From assembly GCA_023014485.1 (NCBI GenBank), contig JAJOZX010002354.1, forward strand, positions 402,501 through 466,500: a stretch of DNA of 64,000 nucleotides, written 5' to 3'. This document shows, one piece after another, positions 22,354 to 33,787 of the stretch. The position numbers were made by a program, and so were the translations under genes. The notes under the pieces are model-generated. The model worked only from the letters and a program-made list of their open reading frames with translations, had not been told where the DNA came from and did no database searches. Positions within the stretch are counted from its first letter, which is position 1. Each line of letters opens with the position of its first letter. This stretch comes from Bathynomus jamesi. Taxonomy: Eukaryota > Arthropoda > Malacostraca > Isopoda > Cirolanidae.

Positions 22354-24904
22354 TAATTTTTTTGGTTGAATTCATTGAAGTTCTTTGCAATTTGAAGGTA
22401 ATTTTTATTTTTTATTTAAATTTTCTAAGCAATTCAAAGGCAATTTTTTTTTCGTTGTATTCATTAAGTTTTCAATGAAACGGAGCAATTTTTTTATTTG
22501 TGAAAATTTTCTATGTAATTCAAAAGTATTTTTTTTAATACATATTTTTCACAGCAATATTATTTTATTTTGCCCATCATGGAGATTGCAGAACTTATTA
22601 AATGACTATAAAAAAAAATAAAAAATAATTATACCCCTCTTTTCTAGGTTAATTTATTTTATAATATATTTTACATATAATTAATTATATCCCGGATTTC
22701 CCGGGATCCCGGGAAGGGAATCATTTTTATCCCGGAATCCAGGGATAAGCAAAAGGCCGGGAAATGAGAAACCCTAGTGGTGATATAGGAATATCTAGTA
22801 GGGCAGGGCATGAGCCTGGTCCCCAATATAAGCTCCTGCAGACAGACATACACCGGACGGGAAGAGGCAATCAAGGAATTAAGACCTTCGTAATTCGTGA
22901 ATATTCTTCTGGAGTTCCGGTGTACTATTTTAGTTTTCGGAGGGTCCATTGTTTGACGATGGGGAATAGGTAAAGGTGTAGGTGCTAGGGGGTTGGGGTG
23001 TGAAGGAAGATCTGGGGTTCGCGAAAGCGAAGGTTGGGTCAGGAGCATGGCTGGCTGTCTGCCGTTCACCAGAGAAGGAATTAATCGGCCAGTCGACCCC
23101 AGCGGGAATTGAGGGGTCGAGTCGGCCGAGCGAGACCGGAGGCGTAGATCACGGCAGCTAGGGGAACGTCGTGGGATCAGAGGGTGAGGAGTTTCTTGGT
23201 GGCTTCTGTGTTCGGGCCAGGAGGGAGTGCTTCATTTTCAGTAGCATCTCCCATCCTGCCTGGGGTCTCACGGCGGACCCTGGGTGGCGATAGGGCGTAC
23301 AAGAATGATCGGGCAGGTGGGAGGGAGGACGCGCTCAGGGTGGCTAACAAGGAGCGGGCCGGGGATGTTGGGAAGGCAGATACTGTGGGGGTGGAAGGAG
23401 ATGAACCAAAGTGTTCTCGTGGAGGGGTGGACAAATGGCACCAGGAGGCAAGGGCAGATCCATAAGACTCATAGACGCGGCCGAGCTCCCCTTGGCCACA
23501 CCATGTAGATGCGCCAGTGCCGCATCCACTGGATCTTCGGGAGAGATGTTCTCTTGATTGGATCTCGTCGTGGGAGGCGGGTCATGTAAATCGGCTACTA
23601 TTGTCAGAATCTTCGGGGTAGATTGGAGGGATTTCTGCGGTGGGGTGATATAGTCCTCGTAGACCAAGTAGGGGGGGGGGGTGTAATGGTCCGAGCCAGC
23701 TTCTTAGATCTGGGGGAAGAGGGAGAGGCCTGTTGAAAGGCCGGATATGTGGCGATTTCTCCGCAACGAACACAGTTGGTGGGGTTGTCGGCAAACTGAG
23801 CTGACGTGTCCGAACTTGTTACATTTAAAGCAACGAGTCGGGTCTGGGATGTATGGGCGGGTGGCGTAAATAGTGCGGTGTGGGGAAACGGAAGCCGAGC
23901 ATCCAAGGACCTCAGTGAGGGAGAGTAGGGCTTTCGTCTCCGGCTGAGCGTGATTTTATGAGGAGGGAGCCATCCCTCTGTGGTCGCACATCATAGCGGC
24001 TGGAGTCGCTGCGGGCTCGGATCGCCTGAAACATCCGTTCTGAGTTGGTCGGAAGGGACCCAGAGGTCGGCCGGATCACTAGGAATTTGTGGATGCTTCG
24101 AAGGGATCGGGAGACTGTAAAATCGAGGTGGACTGGGATATCCAACGGTCGATAGGATGGACGTGAACGCCGACTTCCCAGTCCGCCGCGAGGCTCTCTC
24201 CGTGGAGAGGCAGGCCGACGGCAGGCGAAGGGGGCATACGGGGAGAGCAAGAAGCCGGGTTTTGGAAGCAAGTCTTGGGTGGAACTTGGCTTGCTCGAAG
24301 GCGGCTGGGATGGGTGCTCCAGAGAGTGTATGTCCAAGGGCATGTTCAAGGTACAGGCTGGGGTCGACTAGGCCGAGGGCAAACCGCAAGGGGGGGGGGT
24401 ACCTCGTCCCCAGGGGACACATCGTCGGTTCAAAAACGGGGCTCCGTGATGCGAAAGTTTTCCCTCCAAACGGCGCAAAGACCCCAGCTCCTGAATCCCA
24501 CCGGCCCAGACACCCACCCAGCCAACACATTGACGCCCTCAGGGCAACACCTGCCGAGGACAGCTCTGAAGACCCGTACTGGGAGCCAAGGATTTTAGTG
24601 GCCCTTAGCCCGGTCTCCCCAGTAGCCTGTCTGGCATGGGTGACCCCTCCGACGCAGCCCACTGGGTCAACACGGGAGCTCACCCACCACGACAATGTGG
24701 AAGCTTTGTATCCACAGATCTAGATAAGAGGGTGGCATGTTCAGTGGTAAGACATTCTGGTGACTGCTCTTTGCTTTCAGCAGGCAGGTGAAGGGTGAAC
24801 TACAAAGATGGTACAGCACTGGAACTTGTTTGAGCCAAAGGTTTGGGAGCACATCTGGATCTTGGTTTTTAAAACTAGAAAACTTTCTGAACTTGGTCTT
24901 TATA

Positions 24905-25072
24905 TTTAAGCGTGTGATTGCTCCTTGTCTTCATTAACTACTATTATTTCCTCATACCATTCTGGTTTGGTTGTTTCACCTCTGTGAATTTTTAAATGCT
25001 GCTTAAGATGTGAAATTTGTGATATACTGTAGGAACAAGTGCCACATTTAAAAAGCTTTTCACTTTTAGTTT
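24905..25072 (-). CDS. C2H2 zinc-finger exon or fragment
   Basis: The minus strand encodes one complete C2H2 finger, C-x2-C-x12-H-x3-H ('CGTCSYSISQISHLKQHLKIH' with its ends trimmed), preceded by the linker-like 'SEKLFK' and followed by 'RGE' and an acidic tail ending in a stop near 24905. An AG just upstream (about 25070) could be a splice acceptor, making this the last exon of a zinc-finger gene. Only one finger is present, so it may equally be a stray copy captured by the LINE next to it. Confidence 0.55.
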
Positions 25073-25089
25073 ATACTCTTTTTAAAATG

Positions 25090-28000
25090 CATTTTACAGT
25101 TGTGAGTGGAGCTTCCACCCAAAGCCAAACACTCCAACTATTCCTGAACTTGGCCTAGCATTCGTTTGAGGATGGTAACTGTTTACTTTAATGCCGATAT
25201 TTGGATTTCTATGGCCTGGGGCTGTCCTGAGATTGATTTCAGGTAGGATGTTAAGTTCATCAGCATCATACTGTAGTGCCAACTATGATGGGGAGAATGG
25301 CAGCTTCTTTCAGTTCTCAGTTTCTCTTGATATCATATAGAAGCCAATGATATTTAATAATTTTTTCCCTCTCTGCTCTGTTGAGGCCATAGTCATTTGG
25401 GACACTGACCTCTATCAGTAAGGCGACCCTTTCCCTCTTGTCCTACACCACCATGTCCGGTTTTACTGCCGAGTTATCTATGAAAATGGCAGTTGGTGTT
25501 ATTGTATCATAATAGAAAGTGTAATAGTTGTTTCCAGTAACTGGTGCAGGTGTATGGTCCCATACATTTTTACTGTAGTCTAGTTCTAATGCTGTCAGAA
25601 TCTTCCAGTGGATTTATTTACATATTTTGTCGTGTTTGGCTGTATAGTGTCCATCTGCATTGAGCACCCTACAGCCCATTATTAGATGGCCAACACTTTC
25701 CACCTCAACATGACAGAATCTACACCTATCATTAATACTAAGTCCAGCCATCTTTTTTAATGCATTTCTGCAAGATTTTTGGCATCCAATATTAGTCATT
25801 CTCCATCATACTGCAGAACTCTTCTTAACCATTCCAATGATCCTGCTTTATCGATGTAGTCCTTCTGGAGTTCTTGACAGTATTTTCCATCCCTTTGGTG
25901 TTGCTCCCATTTTTCTGCGTGTTTGACTATGACAAAGTTTTTCTCACTTTTCCTGGCAATTATTGTGGCTGGCACTCTTTCAGTTTCTACTTCTTCCATC
26001 ATACTATTCCCTCCAAAGTGCTGGGCCAGTTTCGTTATGGAAGTTTGTTGAGCTACTCTTGTGGTGTGGTGTGATGTTCACAAACCAGAACTATTGTAGG
26101 GTTAGAAGAGCTCTTCAGATACTGCCCACTGCTGATGGTCGATGATCAGTGCAGCTGGTTCACCTCAGTCAGTTCTATCCTTCTCAATTTCCTTGGTAGG
26201 TACAATCTAGGTAGACACTGGTTCCGGTATGTTATTCTATTTAGAGTCAGGATTTTTCTGGTCTTAACATCTAGTTTGTTCAGTTCTGACTGTGGCCAGT
26301 CTATAATTATCCTTATACCGGTGTACATAAAGTCACGATCTATTTTTCTGAAGCACTTGGAAATTATATGGAATTCAATCATAAAATGATAAAGTGGTAA
26401 CATTTATTAAATAATTAAGAGTAGGATTCGACGTGACGCCCATCAGTATCCCTGCACAGCTCAAATCGTTCCGCAGCATTTCTAAACACATTCTGGACCA
26501 TTTGCGGGGTTATGTTATCTGCAGCAGTTCGTATACGTGTACGTAAGTTTTCAAGACTCGTAATCTTCGTCTGATAGACGTGCGACTCGATAAAGCCCCA
26601 TGCAAAGAAATCTAAAGGGGTTAAATCTGGTCATCTCGCGACACAAGGTCTGTTGCTTCCGCGTCCGATCCAGCGATTTGGAAAACGTCCATTTAGATAA
26701 TCCTGAACAATTTTGGCATAGTGACAAGGAGCACCATCATGTTGATAGACGACGGTACTAACAATCCCATCCCCGTCGTCTATCAACATGATGGTGCTCC
26801 TTGTCACTATGCCAAAATTGTTTCAGGATTATCTAAATTGACGTTTTCCAAATCGCTGGATCGGACGCGGAAGCAACGACCTTGGCCAGCGAGATCACCA
26901 GATTTAACCCCTTTAGATTTCTTTGCATGGGGCTTTATCAAATCGCACGTCTATCAGACGAAGATTATGAGTCTTGAAAACTTACGTACACGTATACGAA
27001 CTGCTGCAGATAACATAACCCCGCAAATGCTCCAGAATGTGTTTAGAAATGCTGCGGAACAATTTGAGCTGTGCAGGGATACTGATGGGCGTCACGTCGA
27101 ATCCTACTCTTAATTATTTAATAAATGTTACCACTTTATCATTTTATGATTGAATTCCATATAATTTCCAAGTGCTTCACAAAAATAGATCCTGACTTTA
27201 TGTACACCCTGTACTATAATTAATAACAGGGATGGCGAATTGATTTATAGCTGTTATTTTGTTCTTTAATGAGAGTTGGGTTTTGCAGAGATTTTTCAGT
27301 CTTCACACATACTCCACTGATTTCTCTTACAGGAACTATCCTTGTTTGTATTTTCTTACCTCCCATAAATGTACATTTAGCACACTTGTCTAATCCAAAC
27401 TTCATTTTTATGTCACCAGAGAAGGCATGTACAATCCATAATAGGTATTCTAGGTTTTGGTCAGAGTCTGCATACAGCTTCACATTACCCATAAACAGTC
27501 GATGGTTTAAAAACACTGTCTGGATTTCTTCGCTTAGTTTGATTGAAGTTGTAGCCTTTGTTACTGTTGCTGAGTAATTTGCTTAGGGGGGCCCAGGGTG
27601 AGAAAGAATAGCAAGGGTGACAAGTTTTCTCTCTGGAATATACCCCTCATAATCTTGACATGGGGAATGGATATTTTTCCATTTTTATGGGTGAGGGTGA
27701 TGTTCGTTCTCCATTTTGTAATCTCATTGGTTGAAGTTCTAATAATGGTAGGATGGATTTTGTACAACTTCAGGCATTCCAAAATCCATGAGTGTGGGAC
27801 ACTTACACTGTCAAATACATTTTGATAGTCTATCCATGCCATACTTAGGTTTCTGCCTCTTTTCTTAGTCTTCGAGGATGGGTTTGTTGATGAGCAGCTG
27901 ATCCTTTTTTCCAAACAATTCCTCCTACATTCTCTTTGCTCTTTCTCCAGATAGTCTCCAGTATCTAGGTGTTTATATATACTGTCTGCAATTAGGCCAG

Positions 28001-28190
28001 TAAATAGTTTATAGGTGATAGTGAGGCAGCAAATTGGGTGGTATTTATTTGGGAGATTTGTCTCACGAGTCTTAGGGATGAGGGTTGTATCTCCACTTGT
28101 AAACCATTCTGGTGTTTCTTCTGCAAAATTCTGTGAAAGTCGGCAGTGTAATGATGGTGTAATGCCGTGATCTGTCAGGGCCGTCTCCCA
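25090..28190 (-). mobile_element. R4/Dong-like LINE fragment, interrupted by mariner hairpin
   Basis: Reading leftward: an RT N-terminal part ('ETPEWFTSGDTTLIPKT', then 'LSMAWIDYQNVFDSVSVPHS', 27600-28170); the palm-following segment with 'FGLDKCAKCTF' (27220-27516); continuation after the mariner ('KLDVKTRKILTLNRI', 26146-26310); a Cys/His cluster 'CRFCHVEVESVGHLIMGC' (about 25700); and the endonuclease-side C-terminus with 'VALLIEVSVPND' (about 25420). These blocks match the single-ORF R4/Dong class, which has a restriction-like endonuclease at the C-terminus. The 5' part is missing and stops and frameshifts abound. The 5' truncation point near 28190 abuts LINE 2, suggesting insertion there. 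Confidence 0.8.
26318..27211. mobile_element. Giant fold-back (palindromic) mariner-like element
   Basis: Two ~438-bp arms (26318-26755 and 26773-27211) are reverse complements with scattered mismatches, separated by a 17-bp loop. Outer ends read CCGGTGTACATAAAG / CAGGGTGTACATAAAG with TA on each side, as in mariner. Each arm is the C-terminal half of a mariner transposase; in the right arm the plus strand keeps 'QHDGAPCHYA' and 'ARSPDLTPLDFFAWG'. It sits cleanly inside the R4-like LINE, whose coding sequence resumes on each side. Confidence 0.93.
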
Positions 28191-31100
28191 TCTCCTGGGC
28201 ATCCTGAAATACGTCCATGGCCCGACGAAATCTGTGGTCTCCCTCATCTTATTGGGGGCGGTGTTCTCCCACCTCCTCTGCCAGAAGGATAAGGCAGATA
28301 CACACACCCCCGGGAACAGAAAACGGTGTGGGAGGGGACAGCGAACAGGTGCAGGGCGAGATGCGGCCGCCTTCGCCACCTCGTCCGCCTGTTCGTTGCC
28401 CTGCACACCAACGTGTGTAGGGACCCAGCAGAAATTGACCACACGGCCACGACGCCCAATTAAAATCAGCCACTCTAAAATATCGAAAACAATGGGGTGC
28501 TGACCAGTAAAAGACTCATGAGCCAAAAGGGCTCCTCTAGAGTCACTAAAAATAGCAAAATGCCTCCAACCACAATTAAATACATTCTTCAGAGCTAAAA
28601 AAAATGGTTGATAACTCAGCAGTAAAAACAGTTGCTGAAGCAGGGAGACTGCCTCAGCGGCTAAATTTAGGAAAGACGACCCCAAACCCGACGCCAGCAT
28701 CACATTTGGAGCCGTCAGTAAAAGCAGGCACCAAGTCCATGTGGTGGGAAGTGTGCTCTAAAAACATATTCCTTAAAATAAGATCAGCCCAGTCCTCCTT
28801 GGCATCAATAAAATACCGACAGAACCTCACTTCGGGCAGTACCCAAGGTGCAAGTTTCGGTGGCGCCACAGGACGGACTGGGACTCGCGGGAGGGAGAGG
28901 TCAGCCACCACCAATCTCGCCCTAAAACCAAAGGGTCGGGGAGACTTTGGGTGGGCGTCATAAAAACCATTAAAACGTTCATTAAAAATATTAAAATAAG
29001 TGGGCGATTCAGGCAGTCGCTGCATTCGGTAAAAACATCTGGCTATCAGAGACCAGCGTCGAAGGTCCAGGGTTAGCTCCCCAGCATCCACAAGGAGACT
29101 AGGGATGGGAGGGGAGCGAAAAGCACCCGTGGCCAGACGAACGCCAGCATGATGCACAGCATCTAAAATTCAAAGTCGGGACGGGGTCGCCGAGGTGTAC
29201 ACCGCAGCCCCGTACTCCAATTTTGGTAAAACTAAGGCAGTATGTAGCCGTAAAAGAGTCGCCCTGTCAACACTCTAGTTGGTGTGCGCTAGGACCTTTG
29301 AGAGATTTAAGGATCTCATGCAGGAAGCCTTGAGTGGCCGGAGGTGGGGAGCCCAGGTAAGCCTTCGGTCAAAAGTTAGCCTAAGGAAGCGCGCTTCCTC
29401 AACACAAGAAATTCTGCGACCATACAAAGAGAGGTCAGGGTCCGGGTGTACACCACAATGCGACAAGGGTACATAGCAACGGTTTTAGACTGGGAAAACC
29501 GGAAGCCGTGCTTGTTCGCCCACAGTGAGATGCGGTCAATAGCTATCTGCATTCGCCGCTCTGCCACCGACATTCGGGAAGCGGCAAACCAGATAGCCAG
29601 GTCGTCCACAAACATGGAATTGGACACACCCGCAGGAAAGGAGGATGCAATGTCATTTATTGCTAGAGCAAAGAGGGCGACACTCAATACGCTGCCCTGA
29701 GGGACACCCTCCTCCTGTATTGCAGGGGCTAAAAGAGAGGTTCCCACTTTGATCTGGAACTTACGGTCACGGAGGAACTCCTGCACAAACTTAGGCAGGT
29801 GGCCGCGCAGGCCAAATGTGTGCAGCTGCTGGAGAATATGGTATTTCCAGGTTGTGTCGTAGGGTTTTTCCAGGTCAAAGAAGACGCATATAAGGTGTTG
29901 CTTGGAAGCAAAGGCTTCACAAGCTGAGGACTTAAGCCGCAGTAATGTGTCAGTGGTGGAACGCATTCTGCGGAAACCAGACTGAGTCGAGGACAGAAGA
30001 CCTTTTCTTCCCAGGTCGTACATCCCCATCCCTAAGCCTTACCTGGCTTAGGGATGGGGATCACTATTGCCAACCGCCAACTGTCCGGGAAGACCCCTTC
30101 CTGCCAAATTCTATCAAAAAGGTCAAGCGTGAACGCCCTCATCTCGCCATGAAGGTGGCGTAACATGGCGTAGGGGATGTCGTCGTGTCCTGGAGAGGTG
30201 TCATTGCACCCTCTCAGAGCCTCTCGCATCTCACGGTTACTAAATACAACGTTATAACTCAACCCTCACGAGAAATAAAATCAATTAAAATAGATTCCTG
30301 ACGCCGGCGCTGTGCAGCATAGAGAGACTGGATATCTCCTGGATATCCCAGCAAAGGTCTCCGCAAATGCGCCAGCCACCGTGTCAGGCTCAGCCACAGG
30401 AGTGCGGCAGTGCCATTAATTTTTTAAATAGGTGGCGAACTGGGCGTGTGTTTCCCTGACATCTTCCGCACCTTCTTCCACACTAGGGACATGGGTATTG
30501 AAGAGCGTACAATCCCCACAAAGGAGACCCACGAATCACGGCGTGCGGCCCTCAGGACCCACCTATAGTGAGCCCTGGCCCTACGAAATTCTACTTTTAA
30601 AAAGCCATTGTGTCTGTGGGTACCATAGCGTGTAGCAGCTCGCCTGTATGCTCCACGTGCCACAGCATACTCCTCGTTCCACCAGGGGACAGGGCGTCGT
30701 GAAAATGTTCCAGATGTCCTTGGTATACTCTGGAGAGCGGCTGTGATGAGGCTATCCGTGCAATACTTCACGGCTTCAGCAACCGTAGGAAAGTCGTCCA
30801 CCCACAGGGGTAAGGTGCCCAACTCCATAAACCGGCGCCAGTCAGCCCTGTCCAGGCGCCACTTTGGGAGTCGGGAAACTGGTGGACTTCCCGCAGCGCT
30901 TAGAATGACTGGGAAGTGATCACTGCCATGAAGGTCGGCAGCCACCTCTTAATTAAAATTAAGAGCAGTAGCTGGGTTGCATATTGATAGGCCTATTGCA
31001 GTGTAGGTTCCTATCTGAATATGAAAGTGCGTAGGGTTACCAGTGTTTAAAATATAAAGATCCCAATCTTCGAAAATAGAGGCGAGGAGGTCACTCCTGG

Positions 31101-31450
31101 GGTTGGAGATAATATCTTCCCACAGAGGATGACGGCAATTCAGATCGCCAAGGATAATGTAGGGGCGTGGGAGCTGGCGTAATAACCCTCGAGATCACCA
31201 CGTTGCACGACGGTGTAGTGGAGATCTGATGGGTAAGGTGGTGAAAGGAACATCTCGGCGGCGAAGGATGGCAGAGCCTCCATGATGTTCACCGGCTGGA
31301 TGAGGAGTCGAGTGGAAAATGGTGTACCCCACTAGGGGCAGGATAACCCTTGTCTCCCACCATCGTCTCCTGCAGGCACACACAAACTGGGAGCAGCTAG
31401 GAGTAGCAGAAGCTCTTCCCAGTTGGCCCGTACACCACGACAATTTCACT
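28190..31450 (-). mobile_element. LINE 2 (AP endonuclease, RT, RNase H)
   Basis: Reading leftward: an endonuclease tail (31140-31449) including the 'GYTIFHS' region; the linker with 'WWNEEYAVARGAYRRAATR' (30424-30945); the RT fingers 'SPGHDDIPYAMLRHL' (about 30180); the palm with 'IQEEGVPQGSVLS' and the catalytic 'FVDD' (about 29620-29720); a linker; and RNase H (28200-28700) with 'IFSDSRGALLAHESF' and 'WVPTHVGVQGNEQADEVAK'. AP endonuclease plus RNase H after RT places it near the I/R1/LOA group. It is 5'-truncated in the endonuclease (about 31450) and carries several frameshifts. At its 3' side the RNase H frame runs straight into the R4-like LINE. Confidence 0.82.
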
Positions 31451-32440
31451 GAAAGACCTTGAAAATTCTAGGTGGGTTCGTTTCTGGAAAGGCCCTTGTT
31501 TTTTTAACATCCTTAATAAATATTTGTTCAAGCTTATTTTGTTTCTTTTATCCAGTTTTTATTTGCTTGCTCTCGCTCAATTGTTTTGCGCTTTGTTTTT
31601 GCGCTCTTTTGTCTTGTGCTCTTTTGTCTTGCGCTCATTTGTCGGAGATCATTTTTCCCGCACTCAACTGTCGTGTCACGCCTTAAAATGGTACTAAAAC
31701 ATGTATTAAAGTTGAGAAACTCAACGAAAGTTATAAAAATTCCTGTTTTGTTAGTATTTTTCATGAAATACCAACTTTTCAAATTTCTGTGAAGAATGGG
31801 AGAAAAATGTATAGAAGAAAGTTAAAGAACATAAATAGACAAATCATATGAAACAAAAATTATATTCCTAGCCTAAACACAACGGAAGATACGCTTAAAT
31901 CTTTGAATTTTTCCTTAATTGTTGGGGCACCTGAAAGGCAAAAATCTTTGACTTCCTTGGGGCCGGTGAAGTTGATAACGCAGGTGGCTAATATTTTACA
32001 GATTTCTTATTGGTCCCACAGACTAACTTTTAGGTGCCCCTACAAAACTAAATTCTAAATAAAGTTTTTTTCACTCCACCCTAATATATGTAAAAATTAC
32101 CACTGAATAATTCCTATATTCATATATTCTTATATTCATATATATGTATATTCTTATATTCATTTTTACATATAGAAAGTAAAAATAAAATAAAAATAAA
32201 TTTTTGATTTGTTTTCTCTTTTATTTTTGCCAAATAATTGGTGAATTATTTTTTTTTAAATTACTTCATCGTTTTTTTTAAATTTGGCTTAAGAATGTAA
32301 TAATCTTGTTAAATTCGGCAATGTTCATTTTCTGTATACATTTTCTCTTCGTTGTAAAAGACGAAGTCATGTCTTGCTTAACACTTAATTTTAAATTTGA
32401 AGCATTTAATTTTGGCTCATATGCATGTTTAATTTTAATA
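31450..32440. other. AT-rich spacer with 15-bp minisatellite
   Basis: No gene seen. At 31589-31660 a degenerate ~15-bp unit (GCGCTCTTTTGTCTT and variants) repeats about four times. The rest is AT-rich with short TATA-rich repeats near 32105-32175. Confidence 0.6.
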
Positions 32441-32451
32441 CATAACAAGCA

Positions 32452-32527
32452 GAGCCTTCGGCTCACTGCCCGACGGGCACTGCTTGTGTTTCGCAAACTC
32501 GCCTACGGCGAGGGCACCTTCGGTGCC
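32452..32527. repeat. Array of four short GC hairpins
   Basis: Four consecutive perfect inverted repeats with 1-3 nt loops: GAGCC-TTC-GGCTC (32452-32464), TGCCCG-A-CGGGCA (32467-32479), CTCGCC-TAC-GGCGAG (32498-32512) and GGCACC-TTC-GGTGCC (32513-32527). They stand out in AT-rich surroundings and are followed by CCCTTTGAGGGGAGGTCA, which resembles the leader of repeat Z, and by a C-rich tract to about 32700. Confidence 0.8.
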
Positions 32528-32815
32528 TGGGTTATCCCTTTGAGGGGAGGTCATTCTCCCTCTCCCCAAAACCCCCTAACCCCCCTTTATGCAACTTGGG
32601 GGTAACCCCCTCCCCAAATTGCCCCCCCCATTGCCCCACCCCTCTCCCCCCATTGCCCCCACCCCTCCCATTACCCCAACCCCTCTCCCCCATTACTCCC
32701 CATGGGGAAGGGGGCTGGCACCTTGCAACAATTGATCAACATTGCGGGGTACCTGCGCAGCCCCAAATACTGGCGAGTCAATTATTCGATCAATAAAACT
32801 ATAGAAAAGAACGCA

Positions 32816-33026
32816 GGGGTGGGTCTTGACCAATGTCGTAACACCGCTTTCCGGAGACCAGCGAAGTTAAGCGACATTGGGTCTGGGTAGTAGTTGGATG
32901 GGAGACCGTCCTCCGCTCTCAGATTATGTAGCGACCCGTGGTTCGGATCCCACGTAAAGCTGTAGGTCCCCTCCGTCATATGACCTTAGATGTTGCGAAG
33001 GAAGTTAAACAACCCAATAAAAAAAA
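32816..33026 (+). mobile_element. 5S-rRNA-derived SINE with 13-bp target duplication
   Basis: The head (about 32835-32915) resembles eukaryotic 5S rRNA, including 'CGAAGTTAAGCGACATTGGG' and 'TAGTTGGATGGGAGACCG', the region that carries the internal Pol III promoter (A box, intermediate element, C box). An unrelated ~100-bp body and an A-rich tail (AATAAAAAAA) follow. Perfect 13-bp duplications AGAAAAGAACGCA at 32803-32815 and 33027-33039 prove retrotransposition. It belongs to the SINE3 type by structure; it is not a functional 5S gene. Confidence 0.93.
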
Positions 33027-33059
33027 AGAAAAGAACGCAACCATGAAGCTTCTGGACAA

Positions 33060-33785
33060 TGTGCAACTTTTTTTTTAAATTTATTTTTCACTTTTTCATT
33101 TTTTTTTTAAATTTTTCCACTTTTTCAAGTTTTTTTTTTTTTATTAGTATAGGATAAAATGCATATTTCAATTTCCATTTTTAGTTAACTCGGCAGACCA
33201 TGATAACATCAGATCTGTCAATATGCGGTTTAAAAATAAAAACATGACTTCACCTTCAAATATCTTGCTTATCTCTCTAAACATTGCTACCGCTAAAATA
33301 TTTACCTTATCTTTAAATATTTTGCAAAATAATTCAGCATTCTGAGAATAAAAAACAAAACAAGTCAGCATTAAATAATAATGATGCCACTAAAATTTAT
33401 GTAAATAAAAGTGTAGAATTTTTCCACAGCAGATTCTGATTTCTGATTCTGATTTGTTTGATCTAACGTAGAGGCTGTAACATTTTAGCAGTAAACTACA
33501 GTAAGAGAATATCTTTGTCTTCTCATTCGAGCCTTGTTTTCTTCAGAGAACTTAGTCTTTAATAGAGAAAATTAATTTCCCGATACGTTACAAGAAGAAT
33601 CGAGGAACCTTCAGAGAATTTAATAAGCTCCACAGAATCCTCCGATCCACTACAAGAAGAAATCGGAGAGTATTATAGAAGAAAACTACTGCGATTCTCT
33701 ATACGGTACCAGCTACTCCAGAGTAACAAATCCGTTGCTGCCACCTAACCAGAACCCCCGTCAACTTCAAACCGACCAAGGCCAT
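33060..33785. other. AT-rich spacer
   Basis: Poly-T and AT-rich sequence. I see no gene, repeat boundary or RNA gene here apart from a short GATTCTGATTT repeat near 33425. Confidence 0.5.
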
Positions 33786-33787
33786 AG

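Larger units (their letters stand above)
16038..22776 (+). mobile_element. hAT-2 transposon inserted in LINE 1
   Basis: Bounded by the inverted repeat TAGGGTTTCT and flanked by a perfect 8-bp duplication GTGGTGAT (16030-16037 and 22777-22784), the hallmark of hAT. Subterminal CCCGGGATCCCGGGA-type repeats occur at both ends (16050-16140, 22690-22765). Its transposase gene is on the plus strand (20377-22353). The element was later split by hAT-1. Confidence 0.95.
14785..24650 (-). mobile_element. Non-LTR retrotransposon (LINE 1, Jockey/I-like), split by nested hATs
   Basis: Minus-strand pieces at 22785-24650 and 14785-16029 are the two halves of one element, separated by the hAT-2 insertion. 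From the 5' side: a gag-like ORF1 with a CCHC zinc knuckle ('CFKCNKFGHVSSVC', 23791-23832); the start of an AP-type endonuclease (22790-23060); the endonuclease continuation with 'FLFLGDFNSRHPLWGD' (15648-15938); a linker; and the first part of reverse transcriptase ('NGRDGIPYSIIQ', about 14900). Everything after the beginning of the RT is missing; the element ends at 14785 against repeat Z. All ORFs are broken by frameshifts. Clade is inferred from ORF1 knuckles plus AP endonuclease. Confidence 0.75.

Noticed and set aside
23184..24723. Several plus-strand ORFs of 74-188 residues
   Set aside because: They are antisense to the gag-like ORF1 of LINE 1, which has the zinc knuckle on the minus strand.
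32816..32935. Functional 5S rRNA gene
   Set aside because: Only parts match 5S, an unrelated body and A-tail follow, and a 13-bp duplication shows it is a SINE.
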